DNA of 64,000 nucleotides. Source: Leptolyngbya sp. PCC 6406. Lineage in GTDB: Bacteria > Cyanobacteriota > Cyanobacteriia > Phormidesmidales > Phormidesmidaceae. Positions 43,484 through 52,368 of this stretch are shown here, in pieces (within the stretch, counting starts at the first letter, position 1; each line of letters begins with the position of its first letter). The position numbers and the translations under genes were made by a program. The notes under the pieces are model-generated. The model was not told where the DNA came from and made no database searches. It saw only the letters and a list, made by a program, of their open reading frames with translations. The stretch lies in NCBI RefSeq assembly GCF_000332095.2, contig NZ_KI913949.1, forward strand, positions 1,148,291-1,212,290, read 5' to 3'.

Positions 43484-46258
43484 CTAACCGTTATTCGTCT
43501 GCAACGAATCGCACTCCCTATCCCGGCTAGCTGCTGCTGGCTTCGTGTGAGGAAAGATGATAGTAACCGTCGTGCCCCTGTCTATGTCACTAGATATTGT
43601 AATGTTACCGTCATGTAAGTCAATACACTTTTTGACAACCACAAGTCCTAATCCTGTACCAGGGATATTGCGGACATTCCTTCCTCGATGAAAGGGTTCA
43701 AACAATTGGTTCTGATCCTGAACTAAAATGCCAATACCTTGGTCGGAAACCTGAATTATCGAACTGTACTTATCAAAATTCAAAAGGCATTTAACTTGAG
43801 CATTTTTAGGTGAATATTTAATGGCATTTGAAAGTATATTTCCCAGGATAGAGCGAAGTAATTTTTCGTCCATATAAACTTTTTGCCACTGCCCTTCACA
43901 CGAAAATTCTAAAGCATGATTAGATGCATCTCCTAGACGGATTTCATCTATAAAATTACGGCAAAATTTTTCCAAATCTAGCCATTGGGGGTTAAATTCC
44001 AACTTTCCAGTTTCTGCTCGGCTGATAGTCAAGATGTCATCAAGAAGCTGCACCATATTTTTGACTGCGTCTTGAATTCGCCGAAAGTTACGCGATCGCT
44101 TCTCGACATCTTCCCAAGCTTGTGGTGAGTTCTCCAGGATTTGAGCGGCGGCTAGAGCTGTACTCAACGGTGTCCGAAATTCATGGGATGCCATTGAGAA
44201 GAAGCGAGTTTTCAGGATGCCCAATTCTTTTTCATGCTCTAATGCGGTATGTAGTTCAATCAATCGTTTTCGTTCAGTAATATCGCGTGAATTAACCACG
44301 ACTTGAGTAGATTCAGAATCGTTGATAAACTTTTGGCTGATCGCTTCCAAACTCCGCCAAGAGCCATCTTTATGCCGACAGTTAAATTCTATCGGCAAAG
44401 CTACCTCTGGATTTTTAGTTGCATTCGTAATGCTGTAGCAGGTTGCAACGAAATCGTCAGAATGGATCAGTTCAAAAAAATTCTTACCAATCAAACTAGA
44501 TGGTGAGTAGCCTAACACTTTCTCAACTGAGGGACTAATGTATTGAATAATGCCATCTGTTTCGAGAATTGCCACAATATCAAGCGCATTTTCGATAAGC
44601 GATCGATAGCGTTCTTCACTCCAACGTAGTTCCTGCTCAATGCGCTTGCGCTCGGTAATATCTCGTTGCACGGCAATCCAATGGGTATAATAACCCGTCC
44701 GGTCTGCCACAGGTACAATACTAAACTCAACCCAAAACTCTGAACCGTCTTTACGGTAGTTGATTACCTCTGCCGTCACCGGTCGCCATTCCAATAGTGA
44801 TGCTCGGACTATATCAAGAACCGCTCGATCGGTTTTAGATCCTTGAAAAATTCGAGGAGTTTTACCGACTACTTCTTCAAGAGAGTAACCTGTTGTTCGG
44901 GTAAACGCTTTGTTGACATACAAAATTCTGGGTCCTGGTTCATCAATCGGCTCAGCTTCTGTAATCAAGACTGCATCATTCGTATTAACAACAACGGACT
45001 GAAGTAACCTTACCTGTTCTGCCTGACGTTTTTGTTCGGTAATATCAGCAACGACAACGACTATTCCATTAATGATTCCATTGCTCTCTCGTAGAGGAGC
45101 AGCCGAAAAAACGATTTCAATCGGAGTGCCATCTTTTTTCCGTCGTCGAATCTCCAAGCTTGGAGGTGTAATCCCTTTCATTACATTATTCTTAATTGTT
45201 TGATATTCCTCTAACTCCTCAGGCATAATTGGGTTGGGTTGATCCAACAGTTCCACTTCAGTCCAGCCAAACATGTGCTCGGCTGCCGGATTCCAAATCC
45301 TAATATGGTTTTTTAAATCTACAGTAAAAATTGCACGAGGTGAAGCAGCAATCAGCGATTGCAGAGTTTGGTTGGTATGACGTAAGGCGGCTTCAGTCTG
45401 CTGACGTTCAATAATTTCTGCTTGAAGTAATACATTGGATTGAGAGAGTTCTCTGGTGCGTTGTTGGACTCGATTTTCTAAATCAATATTCAGGTGCTGC
45501 AACCGCTCATAGAGTTCGGATTGCTGAATAGCGATCGCGATTTGGGTTGACAGTTGTTGCATTAGTTCCACTTCCCAGGGATGCCACTGGCGTGGTTGAC
45601 TGCATTGATGGGCAATCAACAGTCCCCACAGGTAAGGCTGGGTCAGAGGAGGAGCAGAGTTAGGCTGTGGTTGGGTGGGTAATACTGCTGGGTCAGATGC
45701 AGATGGTTCTGCTTTCTCAAGTCTTTCTTGAAGGATGGGCACGACCAATTTTGCTTTTACCCCAAACTGTTGAACAAACTCCGCCAAGCAGGGTTCGACA
45801 TCCAACTGTTCAACATTAGCAATCACGCGAGTTTTGCCTAGGGTATAAGCATGATGATATTCTCTAGGAAACACCTCTTCTGGAAAAGTTTCATCTAAAA
45901 TCGCGATATAATGGGAGGATACTGCTTCAGCAATCGCACTACCTGTAGCGTCTTCCGAAATCTGATAGATTAATACCCGATCAGCTTGTAAAAACTGTTT
46001 GACTTCTGCAACAGTAGTCGCTAATACTTCATCCAAGTCAAGCGATCGCCGGATCTGCTGAGCAATTTGATTAACCAGTCGCTCTCGCTCTGTTTGTTTC
46101 TGTAGCGTGCGCTCTGCTCGTTGTCGCTGGGCGATTTGCCAGGATAGGACGTAATAAATTGCGAAGAGAACAATCGCAAACACCCCAATCCCAAACCCTA
46201 GCGAACTGAGCCAAGGCAAGGAATTGAGAGTTAGATTAATAATCTGACTAAACGCCAT
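43484..46258 (-). CDS. ccaS: CcaS-like cyanobacteriochrome histidine kinase
   Basis: 924 residues. One transmembrane helix (about 14-40); GAF domain (about 60-255); coiled coil with ENRVQQRTRELSQSN; three PAS domains (about 300-415, 420-545, 550-670); HisKA with phospho-His in SMASHEFRTPLSTALA; HATPase with NILSNAIKYSPK and GTGLGLVVVKK. The GAF resembles green/red CcaS: Cys157 in DVEPCLAEFV lies where the bilin-binding Cys sits, followed by KAKLVVPIL and YLWGLLIAHQC. Leu rather than His follows the Cys, and a Pro/Gln-rich insertion of about 30 residues lies between these strands. It likely senses green/red light and phosphorylates the CcaR-like regulator at 52369. An IS separates it from cpcL. 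Confidence 0.8.
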   Translation of the reverse strand: MAFSQIINLTLNSLPWLSSLGFGIGVFAIVLFAIYYVLSWQIAQRQRAERTLQKQTERERLVNQIAQQIRRSLDLDEVLATTVAEVKQFLQADRVLIYQISEDATGSAIAEAVSSHYIAILDETFPEEVFPREYHHAYTLGKTRVIANVEQLDVEPCLAEFVQQFGVKAKLVVPILQERLEKAEPSASDPAVLPTQPQPNSAPPLTQPYLWGLLIAHQCSQPRQWHPWEVELMQQLSTQIAIAIQQSELYERLQHLNIDLENRVQQRTRELSQSNVLLQAEIIERQQTEAALRHTNQTLQSLIAASPRAIFTVDLKNHIRIWNPAAEHMFGWTEVELLDQPNPIMPEELEEYQTIKNNVMKGITPPSLEIRRRKKDGTPIEIVFSAAPLRESNGIINGIVVVVADITEQKRQAEQVRLLQSVVVNTNDAVLITEAEPIDEPGPRILYVNKAFTRTTGYSLEEVVGKTPRIFQGSKTDRAVLDIVRASLLEWRPVTAEVINYRKDGSEFWVEFSIVPVADRTGYYTHWIAVQRDITERKRIEQELRWSEERYRSLIENALDIVAILETDGIIQYISPSVEKVLGYSPSSLIGKNFFELIHSDDFVATCYSITNATKNPEVALPIEFNCRHKDGSWRSLEAISQKFINDSESTQVVVNSRDITERKRLIELHTALEHEKELGILKTRFFSMASHEFRTPLSTALAAAQILENSPQAWEDVEKRSRNFRRIQDAVKNMVQLLDDILTISRAETGKLEFNPQWLDLEKFCRNFIDEIRLGDASNHALEFSCEGQWQKVYMDEKLLRSILGNILSNAIKYSPKNAQVKCLLNFDKYSSIIQVSDQGIGILVQDQNQLFEPFHRGRNVRNIPGTGLGLVVVKKCIDLHDGNITISSDIDRGTTVTIIFPHTKPAAASRDRECDSLQTNNG

Positions 46259-46367
46259 TCTGATTGTATAGGACTAGAATTTTACTCCTTATTATTAAGT
46301 GAGAGGAGTGGATGCAGGGATAGTTTCGGGAAAGAACTTTACATTTTGACTCTTTATCCTCTTCAAA

Positions 46368-47411
46368 AGACCTCTTCAAAAACAAGAAAAATCGGCAGGT
46401 CAATCTGTTTCCAGCCCCTTAAGGCTGAAAATTAGACATACTGAACCCGTAATCGGACCAGTCCGCAGACACACCCGATTACCTCCTCATACATCCGAGA
46501 GCGCATCCGAAATTCCTCCTTGGCAATGCGGAAGATTTTGATGACTCGGATGACGTGCTCCACATAAACTCGCCGTTGGCTGACCTGGCGATTGAAGTCC
46601 TTCTGCGCTTGGGTCAGTTCTCCGCCTGGGGGTTTCTTTATCGCGGTGGTGGTGTTGCGGCGACCAACATAGGCTTTATCCGCTGTAAACCGCAACGCCC
46701 CTGGCAACTCTGCCTGGGCCTGCTCCAAAAATTTGCTATCACTGCGAGGACCGGGTTCACCGATGACCACATCAACAATATCGGTGCCTCCCGGCAGGGT
46801 AATGAGTTGATTCTTGCGGGTATGGCTCTTCTGTTTGCCAGAATAGAAGGCTTCTTGAGCCTCAGAGTCTTGGGGACGGGGAATCGGCTGCTCCCAGGTA
46901 TCCACCAGCAAGTCCCCTGCTGGCAATTCGGCTAACCACTTCTCCAGTTCAGCCCGCTCTACACTGGAGCACTCCTGTTGCCATTGCTCCAACAAGCTCG
47001 CTGGCAGTTGGCTACTCACATAAGGCAGCATCTCGTGAATGTAGTTGCACACGGTAGATTCCGCACAGTCCAGGGTTTCACAGAGGGCTTGCATCGTCCA
47101 GTGTTGTCTCAGGTAGATTAATGTGACCAACAAGCGACATAACACGTTGGCATCCCGTTTACGCCCACCACCCACTTGCCGTTGCCGTCCAGGCCGCTGC
47201 GCCCGATCGAGCTCCTCCGCTTCCTTGAGTTTTGCGATCCGTTGCCACAGTTCCCATAGTGCGTCTGGGCCTAGCCCCACCATTCGCTTCCCTTGCTGTG
47301 GACGCTTATTCAGCAGATGCAGTAGATGATTGAAAAAGTCCTGTTTCATCACCCCTCTCCAGCGACTCCTCTCCCTATTGTGAAACCCTCGGCTTATTCT
47401 TTAAGAGGTCT
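46368..47411 (-). mobile_element. IS5-like insertion sequence between cpcL and ccaS
   Basis: About 1044 bp. AGACCTCTTCAAAAACAAG at the left (46368 onward) matches the reverse complement of the right end, AGACCTCTTAAAGAATAAG (from 47411 inward), with two or three mismatches. It encloses one transposase gene. The right end is 6 bp beyond the cpcL stop codon. A target duplication could not be defined. Left flank repeats CTCTTCAAAA. Confidence 0.75.
46432..47352 (-). CDS. IS5-family-like DDE transposase
   Basis: 306 residues. N-terminal HTH region LRQHWTMQALCETLDCAEST. DDE catalytic set: Asp in AGDLLVDTWEQPI, Asp in FTADKAYVGRR, Glu in RRVYVEHVIRVIK. YSGKQKSHTRKNQLI is typical for this transposase group (HARBI1-like/IS5 type). 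The frame is intact, so the element may be active. It reads in the same direction as the pec operon. Confidence 0.85.
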   Translation of the reverse strand: MMKQDFFNHLLHLLNKRPQQGKRMVGLGPDALWELWQRIAKLKEAEELDRAQRPGRQRQVGGGRKRDANVLCRLLVTLIYLRQHWTMQALCETLDCAESTVCNYIHEMLPYVSSQLPASLLEQWQQECSSVERAELEKWLAELPAGDLLVDTWEQPIPRPQDSEAQEAFYSGKQKSHTRKNQLITLPGGTDIVDVVIGEPGPRSDSKFLEQAQAELPGALRFTADKAYVGRRNTTTAIKKPPGGELTQAQKDFNRQVSQRRVYVEHVIRVIKIFRIAKEEFRMRSRMYEEVIGCVCGLVRLRVQYV

Positions 47412-47417
47412 ATTGGG

Positions 47418-48155
47418 TCAAGAAGAGAAAAGCCGGTTGGTCTCTGAAAATAGCAGCAAAAAGATAATGATCATAAAGGTAATTAGCATTACTCTAGATG
47501 CTCTAGTCCAATTTGCCCGTTGCATAAAAGCTTGCAGTTCAAACTTCTCAAATTGATCAAATAAACCTGTGGGTAATGGTTTCGGAAGTTTGTCACGGTA
47601 GTCCGCACCATAGCGAGGCATCCGAGCAAAAGGCAACTCACCTTGAACACGCTGGGTCAAAATGCGCCGCCGCTGATAAGGGACAATATTGTCACCAAAC
47701 CGCTCTAGATACTCCTCTGTGTTGACCAGAGCATCAACAAAGCCCTTTAGCCCTTTCGTCGCCAACACAATTGACCAGGAAAATGTCTCTCGATTATTGT
47801 AAATCGAACGGCCGAGGACACGCTGAATTACCATTTCAATAAATCGGTAGTTACTATTAACCTCGTAATTCAAGCGCCGAAATGAGTCAGATAAAACTAA
47901 CCCACGAATAAAGTCTCGAACTGTAATTTGACGAGTTCGTAGCTGCGACTCAAGTGCAACTTGGCGGTGGTAAGCAATGCATTGTTGCTCGTTAAATATC
48001 TGTCTATATGCTGACCAAATCAGCATATCCATTTCAGAAGAATCCAACAAGTCATCCATCGAATAAATTCTAGGGGTCTCATCTCCGGGCACTTCAAACC
48101 CTTGAACTCGTTGATTTTGACTGGAAGGGGTATAGGTGAGAGAAGGAATTGTCAT
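47418..48155 (-). CDS. cpcL: CpcL (CpcG2-type) rod-membrane phycobilisome linker
   Basis: 245 residues. N-terminal linker domain of CpcG type: PSLTYTPSSQNQRVQGFEVP, RQITVRDFIRGLVLSDSFRR, YRFIEMVIQRVLGR, then VPYQRRRILTQRVQGELPFA. Unlike rod-core CpcG, the C-terminus ends in a hydrophobic helix (about 222-237, RVMLITFMIIIFLLLF), the mark of CpcL, which anchors rod-shaped phycobilisomes in the thylakoid membrane and serves mainly photosystem I. Last gene of the pec row, 27 bp after pecF, so probably cotranscribed with it. The IS lies just behind it. Confidence 0.92.
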   Translation of the reverse strand: MTIPSLTYTPSSQNQRVQGFEVPGDETPRIYSMDDLLDSSEMDMLIWSAYRQIFNEQQCIAYHRQVALESQLRTRQITVRDFIRGLVLSDSFRRLNYEVNSNYRFIEMVIQRVLGRSIYNNRETFSWSIVLATKGLKGFVDALVNTEEYLERFGDNIVPYQRRRILTQRVQGELPFARMPRYGADYRDKLPKPLPTGLFDQFEKFELQAFMQRANWTRASRVMLITFMIIIFLLLFSETNRLFSS

Positions 48156-48182
48156 TGTTTTGGTGAGAGTTTAGAGGGTTGC

Positions 48183-48791
48183 TTAGGTGGAAAAAAGAAG
48201 ATGAATCCGTTGTTGAACGACGCGATCGTTCTCTTGCACTAATGCTTGCTGGAGTGCATTGATCGCCTCATCTGTGGCAATTTCCCCTAGGGAAACAGCA
48301 GCAGCATATCGAAGTGCCCAGTCTTCGGTATGCAGTAATGCCCAGATGAGTTTATCGATCGCCTGTGAGTGATGATTGCAGCGTGAAGGGTGGGAGCGCA
48401 GCATTTTACCCAATCCCCGTGCGGCAATCCGGCGCACATTCCCCTGACAATGGTTGGCAATCTCAACTCCGACCATATTAATCAGTAATAACAAGGCACG
48501 ATCATCCCCAACATTTGCCAATATTTGGACAATTCGTGCTTGCATTCCGTGATCAATACTGTCATCAAAAGCAGCTATGAGCGGTTCAACACTGTCGGGT
48601 GCAAACTGTTCTAATGCCTGGGCAGACATTGACGCAATCTCAGTGTAATGGTGATCCAGAAGTTGAATTAGAGCTAGAATTGTCGATTGAGTACGGTTTT
48701 CAACCAGAATTCTCAGCCACAGTGCTGCCTCTGTGGGTGTAGTCGTGTTGCGGATTTGATAAATGATTTGCTTGGAGTTGGGAGATGACAT
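48183..48791 (-). CDS. pecF: Phycoviolobilin lyase-isomerase subunit PecF
   Basis: 202 residues of HEAT-like repeats (MSAQALEQFAPDSVEPLIAA, RYAAAVSLGEIATDEAINAL). Carries NHCQGN at residues 113-118, the motif known as essential for the isomerase activity of PecF and absent from plain CpcF. With PecE it attaches phycocyanobilin to Cys84 of PecA and isomerises it to phycoviolobilin. The order pecE-pecF after pecC is the classical one. The spacing to cpcL is 27 bp. Confidence 0.93.
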   Translation of the reverse strand: MSSPNSKQIIYQIRNTTTPTEAALWLRILVENRTQSTILALIQLLDHHYTEIASMSAQALEQFAPDSVEPLIAAFDDSIDHGMQARIVQILANVGDDRALLLLINMVGVEIANHCQGNVRRIAARGLGKMLRSHPSRCNHHSQAIDKLIWALLHTEDWALRYAAAVSLGEIATDEAINALQQALVQENDRVVQQRIHLLFST

Positions 48792-48859
48792 AACAGTTAA
48801 GATGAATCAATGGATGAGCGGGTGAATGGCATGGCAGTAGAACTGCAACCGCAGTAGCT

Positions 48860-49642
48860 TCAAAGTTGTAATAGCAGTCCATCAATCGCCTGAAACAAGA
48901 TTTGCGTCGCCTTCTGTTTTTCGGTGGTTGAACGATCACTTTCCAAAACGGCTTCTAAAATGCGTTTTAGATTTAATAGCTTGAGACTGTTAGCAATATT
49001 GGCTTGCAAAATCGCCTGAGCTGCTTCCAGATGCCCGATCGCACCCAAGTCAAAGACCGCCGCCCAACGCAAATAGGGATTGATATGGTTCAGATTCTGG
49101 ATAATTCGCTCCAGATATTGGGGTTGCTGAGTCATTTGATAGTAATAGCGAGCTGCCGCACATTGAATACGTTCTGAGGAATCCTGTAAAAATGGCTTCA
49201 CATCAGATAACGCTTCTTGCACTTGCAACTGCCCTAACGCTTCAATCAATGCCTCATAAGGTTGGGGTTCACCAGAACGCAACAAATGCAACAAGGGGAC
49301 AACCGCACGGCGATCACCAATTGCTGAAAGAGCTTGAATCACCGCTTCCCGGAACTGTAAATCCTCCTCGCACCAGAGGGCATCCACGAGCGCGGGCACT
49401 GCCTCAACCTGTTTGAGTTGTCCCAGGGCACGGGCTGCCTGCCGCCGCAGGGGATACCCACCCTGAACCGTCCGATAGCCGTCATCGTGGAGTAAGTCGC
49501 AGAGCACTTCCCCGGCCACTTGAATTTGGTGTTTGCCCAACCACCAAGCTGCATAATATCGAAGCTGGTTATCATTTCCTTGGAGAGCTGCGATCGCTGA
49601 CTCAGCCGAGAGGACAGGTTCTGCAGAAGTCGTTACAGTCAT
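48860..49642 (-). CDS. pecE: Phycoviolobilin lyase-isomerase subunit PecE
   Basis: 260 residues, HEAT-repeat lyase of the CpcE/PecE type: NQLRYYAAWWLGKHQIQVAG, GGYPLRRQAARALGQLKQV, REAVIQALSAIGDRRAVVPL, INPYLRWAAVFDLGAIGHLE. Forms a heterodimer with PecF. Position between pecC and pecF and the partner's NHCQGN motif distinguish it from cpcE. It precedes pecF by 68 bp. Confidence 0.92.
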   Translation of the reverse strand: MTVTTSAEPVLSAESAIAALQGNDNQLRYYAAWWLGKHQIQVAGEVLCDLLHDDGYRTVQGGYPLRRQAARALGQLKQVEAVPALVDALWCEEDLQFREAVIQALSAIGDRRAVVPLLHLLRSGEPQPYEALIEALGQLQVQEALSDVKPFLQDSSERIQCAAARYYYQMTQQPQYLERIIQNLNHINPYLRWAAVFDLGAIGHLEAAQAILQANIANSLKLLNLKRILEAVLESDRSTTEKQKATQILFQAIDGLLLQL

Positions 49643-49679
49643 TTATGTTTCAAACAGTAAAAATAGGCAAGGAGATTTA

Positions 49680-49699
49680 GGGCGTACAAAAATACGCCC
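49680..49699 (-). other. Small stem-loop in pecC-pecE gap
   Basis: GGGCGTA (49680-49686) pairs with TACGCCC (49693-49699) around CAAAAA. It lies in the 183-bp spacer between pecC and pecE and could stabilise or attenuate the upstream message. Confidence 0.55.
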
Positions 49700-49825
49700 A
49701 CAAACAGTAACTGTAAACGCCCCACGCCCCCTTCGGGCTAAGCTTGTTTAAGCCAGATTTCACGGCCAGCATCCCTTGTGCCCCCACCTAGGGGACGTTT
49801 ACCAGTAACTGAACTAGCTGCAATA

Positions 49826-50656
49826 TTAGACGGGCGTGATTCGAACGATTTTGCCGCCGCGTTGGTGAATTTCTTGATACCGAGTAGATAGTTGATCAAA
49901 CGGCACGGCATACATCGTTCGACTCCGACGAACCGTAACCGAGGTCTTACTCGCTCCCTGAATAACTTCCACCATAAACACTCGCTTGTCTCCCCGTACA
50001 GGAGTCATTCCCAACCCAGTAAGGAATTCTAGTGAGCTGAAGGATGAGCTTGGCGGCACAATGGCATTGGACAGATTCAATGCAACTTGCTGCCGTAAGC
50101 GAGAGTTTTTGCCACCCCCTTGAGCATTGTCACTGCTGCCATTTCCCCGATACAACCGAAACAACCGATTAAATCCTACCTGTTTCATGCCAGGAATTGA
50201 TTGAAATCCTCGGTAGTAAGGCACAATGAAATCGCCAAAGGCATTGTTGTATTCAGAGCTTTCAAAGTAAGATGCGATCTCTGTCGCATAACCTTGGGAG
50301 GCATAGAGATCAACATGATAAGCAATTTCTGCTTGATCGTAGGGCGCGCGTCCCAACAGATGCTTGTAGTTCAATTCAATGAATCGAACCTGAGAATTAC
50401 GGTAGAAGAAGCGTTCTTTATAGTACTCTGACTGGGCTAGGGCCTCAATGAACTGACGCACATTAATTTTGCCATTTCTCAGTAATGCCTCAGCACTGGC
50501 AAATGCCTCGCTGAGGGCTAGACCTTCCCGTCCAAATACATGGGTATAGGCAGATCGAAAAACCTGCTGCAAATCGTCTTCATTCCAATTTTGGCGAAGT
50601 TCAACTTTCTCATCAATCACTTCACCAATCCCCAGTCGAGATTCCATTAAGCTCAT
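49826..50656 (-). CDS. pecC: Phycoerythrocyanin-associated rod linker
   Basis: 276 residues. Residues about 20-185 are a phycobilisome linker domain ([66 protein letters not shown]). About 225-276 is a CpcD-like cap ([17 protein letters not shown] ... [11 protein letters not shown]). It attaches PEC hexamers to the distal end of the rod. The call pecC rather than cpcC rests on its place between pecA and pecE. Confidence 0.88.
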   Translation of the reverse strand: MSLMESRLGIGEVIDEKVELRQNWNEDDLQQVFRSAYTHVFGREGLALSEAFASAEALLRNGKINVRQFIEALAQSEYYKERFFYRNSQVRFIELNYKHLLGRAPYDQAEIAYHVDLYASQGYATEIASYFESSEYNNAFGDFIVPYYRGFQSIPGMKQVGFNRLFRLYRGNGSSDNAQGGGKNSRLRQQVALNLSNAIVPPSSSFSSLEFLTGLGMTPVRGDKRVFMVEVIQGASKTSVTVRRSRTMYAVPFDQLSTRYQEIHQRGGKIVRITPV

Positions 50657-50867
50657 GATTTCGTCTCCATAAATAACAACAAGATGTTAGGAAAAAAAGG
50701 GAACCAGGATTAGTTAACTCTTGTCCTGCATCTTCTATAGCGATCCTGCATGAGCTTTGAGTAAACTTCTTTGTGGGTTGCGCTGCGCTTCACCCACGCT
50801 ACGAAGGTCTTCAGAAATCAAATAGGATTGCCATACTGGAAAGAGGTTGCAAAAATAAATCGGAGAT

Positions 50868-50899
50868 TAAGGTCTGTAGCCTAGCTCAATTCTCCGATT
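50868..50899 (-). terminator. Attenuator-like stem-loop between pecA and pecC
   Basis: On the minus strand AATCGGAGA (50899-50891) pairs with TCTCCGATT (50876-50868), followed by TATTTTTGC. It lies 65 bp after the pecA stop inside the operon and probably causes partial termination, giving more subunit than linker mRNA, as is common in phycobilisome operons. Confidence 0.65.
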
Positions 50900-50963
50900 A
50901 TCCTGAGTTGTACACCACTGTAGAAACGCGGTTAACTAACCCCAGCTCTCCGTTTGCTGGTGA

Positions 50964-51452
50964 TTAGCTCAATGCATTGATGGCATAGTTGAGGTAGATG
51001 TTAGCTTCGCCACCCACATCTCCAGACAGACCATGGTTGTCCCGAACAAATTCAAGTGCAGCAACATACCAGCTTGGTGACAAACCGAGAGCGGCATTAA
51101 ACTCTTTCACACCCGCAATCACATACTCATCTAATGGCCCAGTACCACCAACTACACAGCAATAGCTGATAGTCCGAAGATAATGGCTGATGTCACGTAC
51201 GCACTTGGACTTGCCTTCAGGCGTAGAGGCATACTGAGAGCCCTGCATTTGGGTCGTATAGGGGAACTTTTGATACACATGGTTCGCGGCCGCTTCAGCC
51301 CACGCTTGACCATTTTGGCTGAACGCTTTGGCTGCATCTAAACCAGCTTTAGCACGGTTAAATCGACCGAAAATTGCTTGCATCTCGGTATTACTCAGGT
51401 AAGCACCACGAGAATCAGCAGCAGAGATTGCCTCAGTCAAAGGGGTTTTCAT
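50964..51452 (-). CDS. pecA: Phycoerythrocyanin alpha subunit
   Basis: 162 residues, globin-like biliprotein fold. [19 protein letters not shown] at the N-terminus and [20 protein letters not shown] match PecA. Cys84 in [14 protein letters not shown] carries phycoviolobilin (absorbs near 570 nm). [18 protein letters not shown] is also typical. Pairs with PecB into hexamers at rod tips, extending absorption to yellow-green light. 70 bp downstream of pecB. Confidence 0.95.
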   Translation of the reverse strand: MKTPLTEAISAADSRGAYLSNTEMQAIFGRFNRAKAGLDAAKAFSQNGQAWAEAAANHVYQKFPYTTQMQGSQYASTPEGKSKCVRDISHYLRTISYCCVVGGTGPLDEYVIAGVKEFNAALGLSPSWYVAALEFVRDNHGLSGDVGGEANIYLNYAINALS

Positions 51453-51522
51453 CGCTAATAGGTCTCCTTAAGAATGCAAAAATGAAAAACGATGGCAAAA
51501 GCACAATTGAAAATCACGGACA

Positions 51523-52041
51523 TTAAGCAACAGATGCAGCAGCTCGGTCAAAGTAACCAGCCAGTTCTGACATAAGGGACTTGCAGTCGCCTTGGGTAAT
51601 GCCATTCGAGTCGTTGGCGATGGCAAGAGCTGCATCTTTCATTTTCCCAATACCGGAAGCAACGGTTGCACCTGGTGTGCCCAGAGCTTGGTAGGTTTCC
51701 CGTAAGCCATTCAGGCAGCGATCGTCCATTACACTGGCATCACCAGACAGCATCGAATAGGTGACATAACGCAGAATGAAGCCTAAATCACGAAGGCAGG
51801 CGGCCTGATTACGATGGTGAAAGCAAGCACCACCGGGACCAAAGACTTGGGGTTGATCAGCAACCAAAGCCCGGTAAGCATTAGATGTAATTGCTGCTGC
51901 GTTGCTAGTCAGACGGTTGACCACATCTAACCGCTTGTTGCTATCAGCAACCATTGCAGATAAAGCGTTCACTTGGGTATCACTCAGGTATGAACCCTGG
52001 CGATCGGCTTGTTCAACAACTCTGGAAAAAGCATCCAACAT
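51523..52041 (-). CDS. pecB: Phycoerythrocyanin beta subunit
   Basis: 172 residues from ATG 52041. [19 protein letters not shown] and [19 protein letters not shown] identify PecB; CpcB has a different sequence around residues 65-80. Bilin sites Cys82 and Cys153 ([12 protein letters not shown]) carry phycocyanobilin. Asn72 methylation site of CpcB is not obvious here (Ala/Cys area). First gene of the operon, divergent from the CcaR-like regulator; tandem boxes lie upstream. Confidence 0.95.
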   Translation of the reverse strand: MLDAFSRVVEQADRQGSYLSDTQVNALSAMVADSNKRLDVVNRLTSNAAAITSNAYRALVADQPQVFGPGGACFHHRNQAACLRDLGFILRYVTYSMLSGDASVMDDRCLNGLRETYQALGTPGATVASGIGKMKDAALAIANDSNGITQGDCKSLMSELAGYFDRAAASVA

Positions 52042-52133
52042 AGTGTAAAGTCTCCTAATTTTTCTGGGGTCTGTGTAAGAAGGTTTTGCCCTCAATCCAC
52101 ATGAGTTAGGAGCTTACGGCGTGAAAGGTAAGA

Positions 52134-52167
52134 AAATCGGTACGGAAGTCGTAAAGAAATCGGAAAG
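52134..52167 (-). promoter_or_regulatory. Tandem G-box-like CcaR sites upstream of pecB
   Basis: On the minus strand CTTTCCGATTT (52167-52157) is followed directly by CTTTACGACTT (52156-52146) and, after one base, by CGTACCGATTT (52144-52134). The first fits CTTTNCNATTT, the CcaR direct-repeat motif as I recall it; the second has one mismatch; the third is degenerate. They end 92 bp before the pecB ATG and about 200 bp before the regulator gene. Confidence 0.72.
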
Positions 52168-52368
52168 ACCAGGGAAAATGTGTCATCTGTTACAGAACGC
52201 AACAAATATACAGCGGATTTTCTCGTCAGATTCGCCTTTAATCGGGCTGAAAGTCCTTTTGCAGCGCTTCCTGAAGCTTGGCTTGCATTTCCCTTAATCT
52301 CTCTTAAAGATGGGCATGGTCCCTTTTCCTCTATGCTGAAATTGAATGAGGTTTAAATATCGATCCGC

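Noticed and set aside
49826-49850. GATTCGAAC as the T-loop of a tRNA
   Set aside because: It lies in the pecC coding end and no cloverleaf can be formed around it.
50964-52041. Phycocyanin cpcBA
   Set aside because: Sequence around PecB residues 65-85 ([15 protein letters not shown]), the PecA N-terminus and the PecF NHCQGN motif indicate phycoerythrocyanin.
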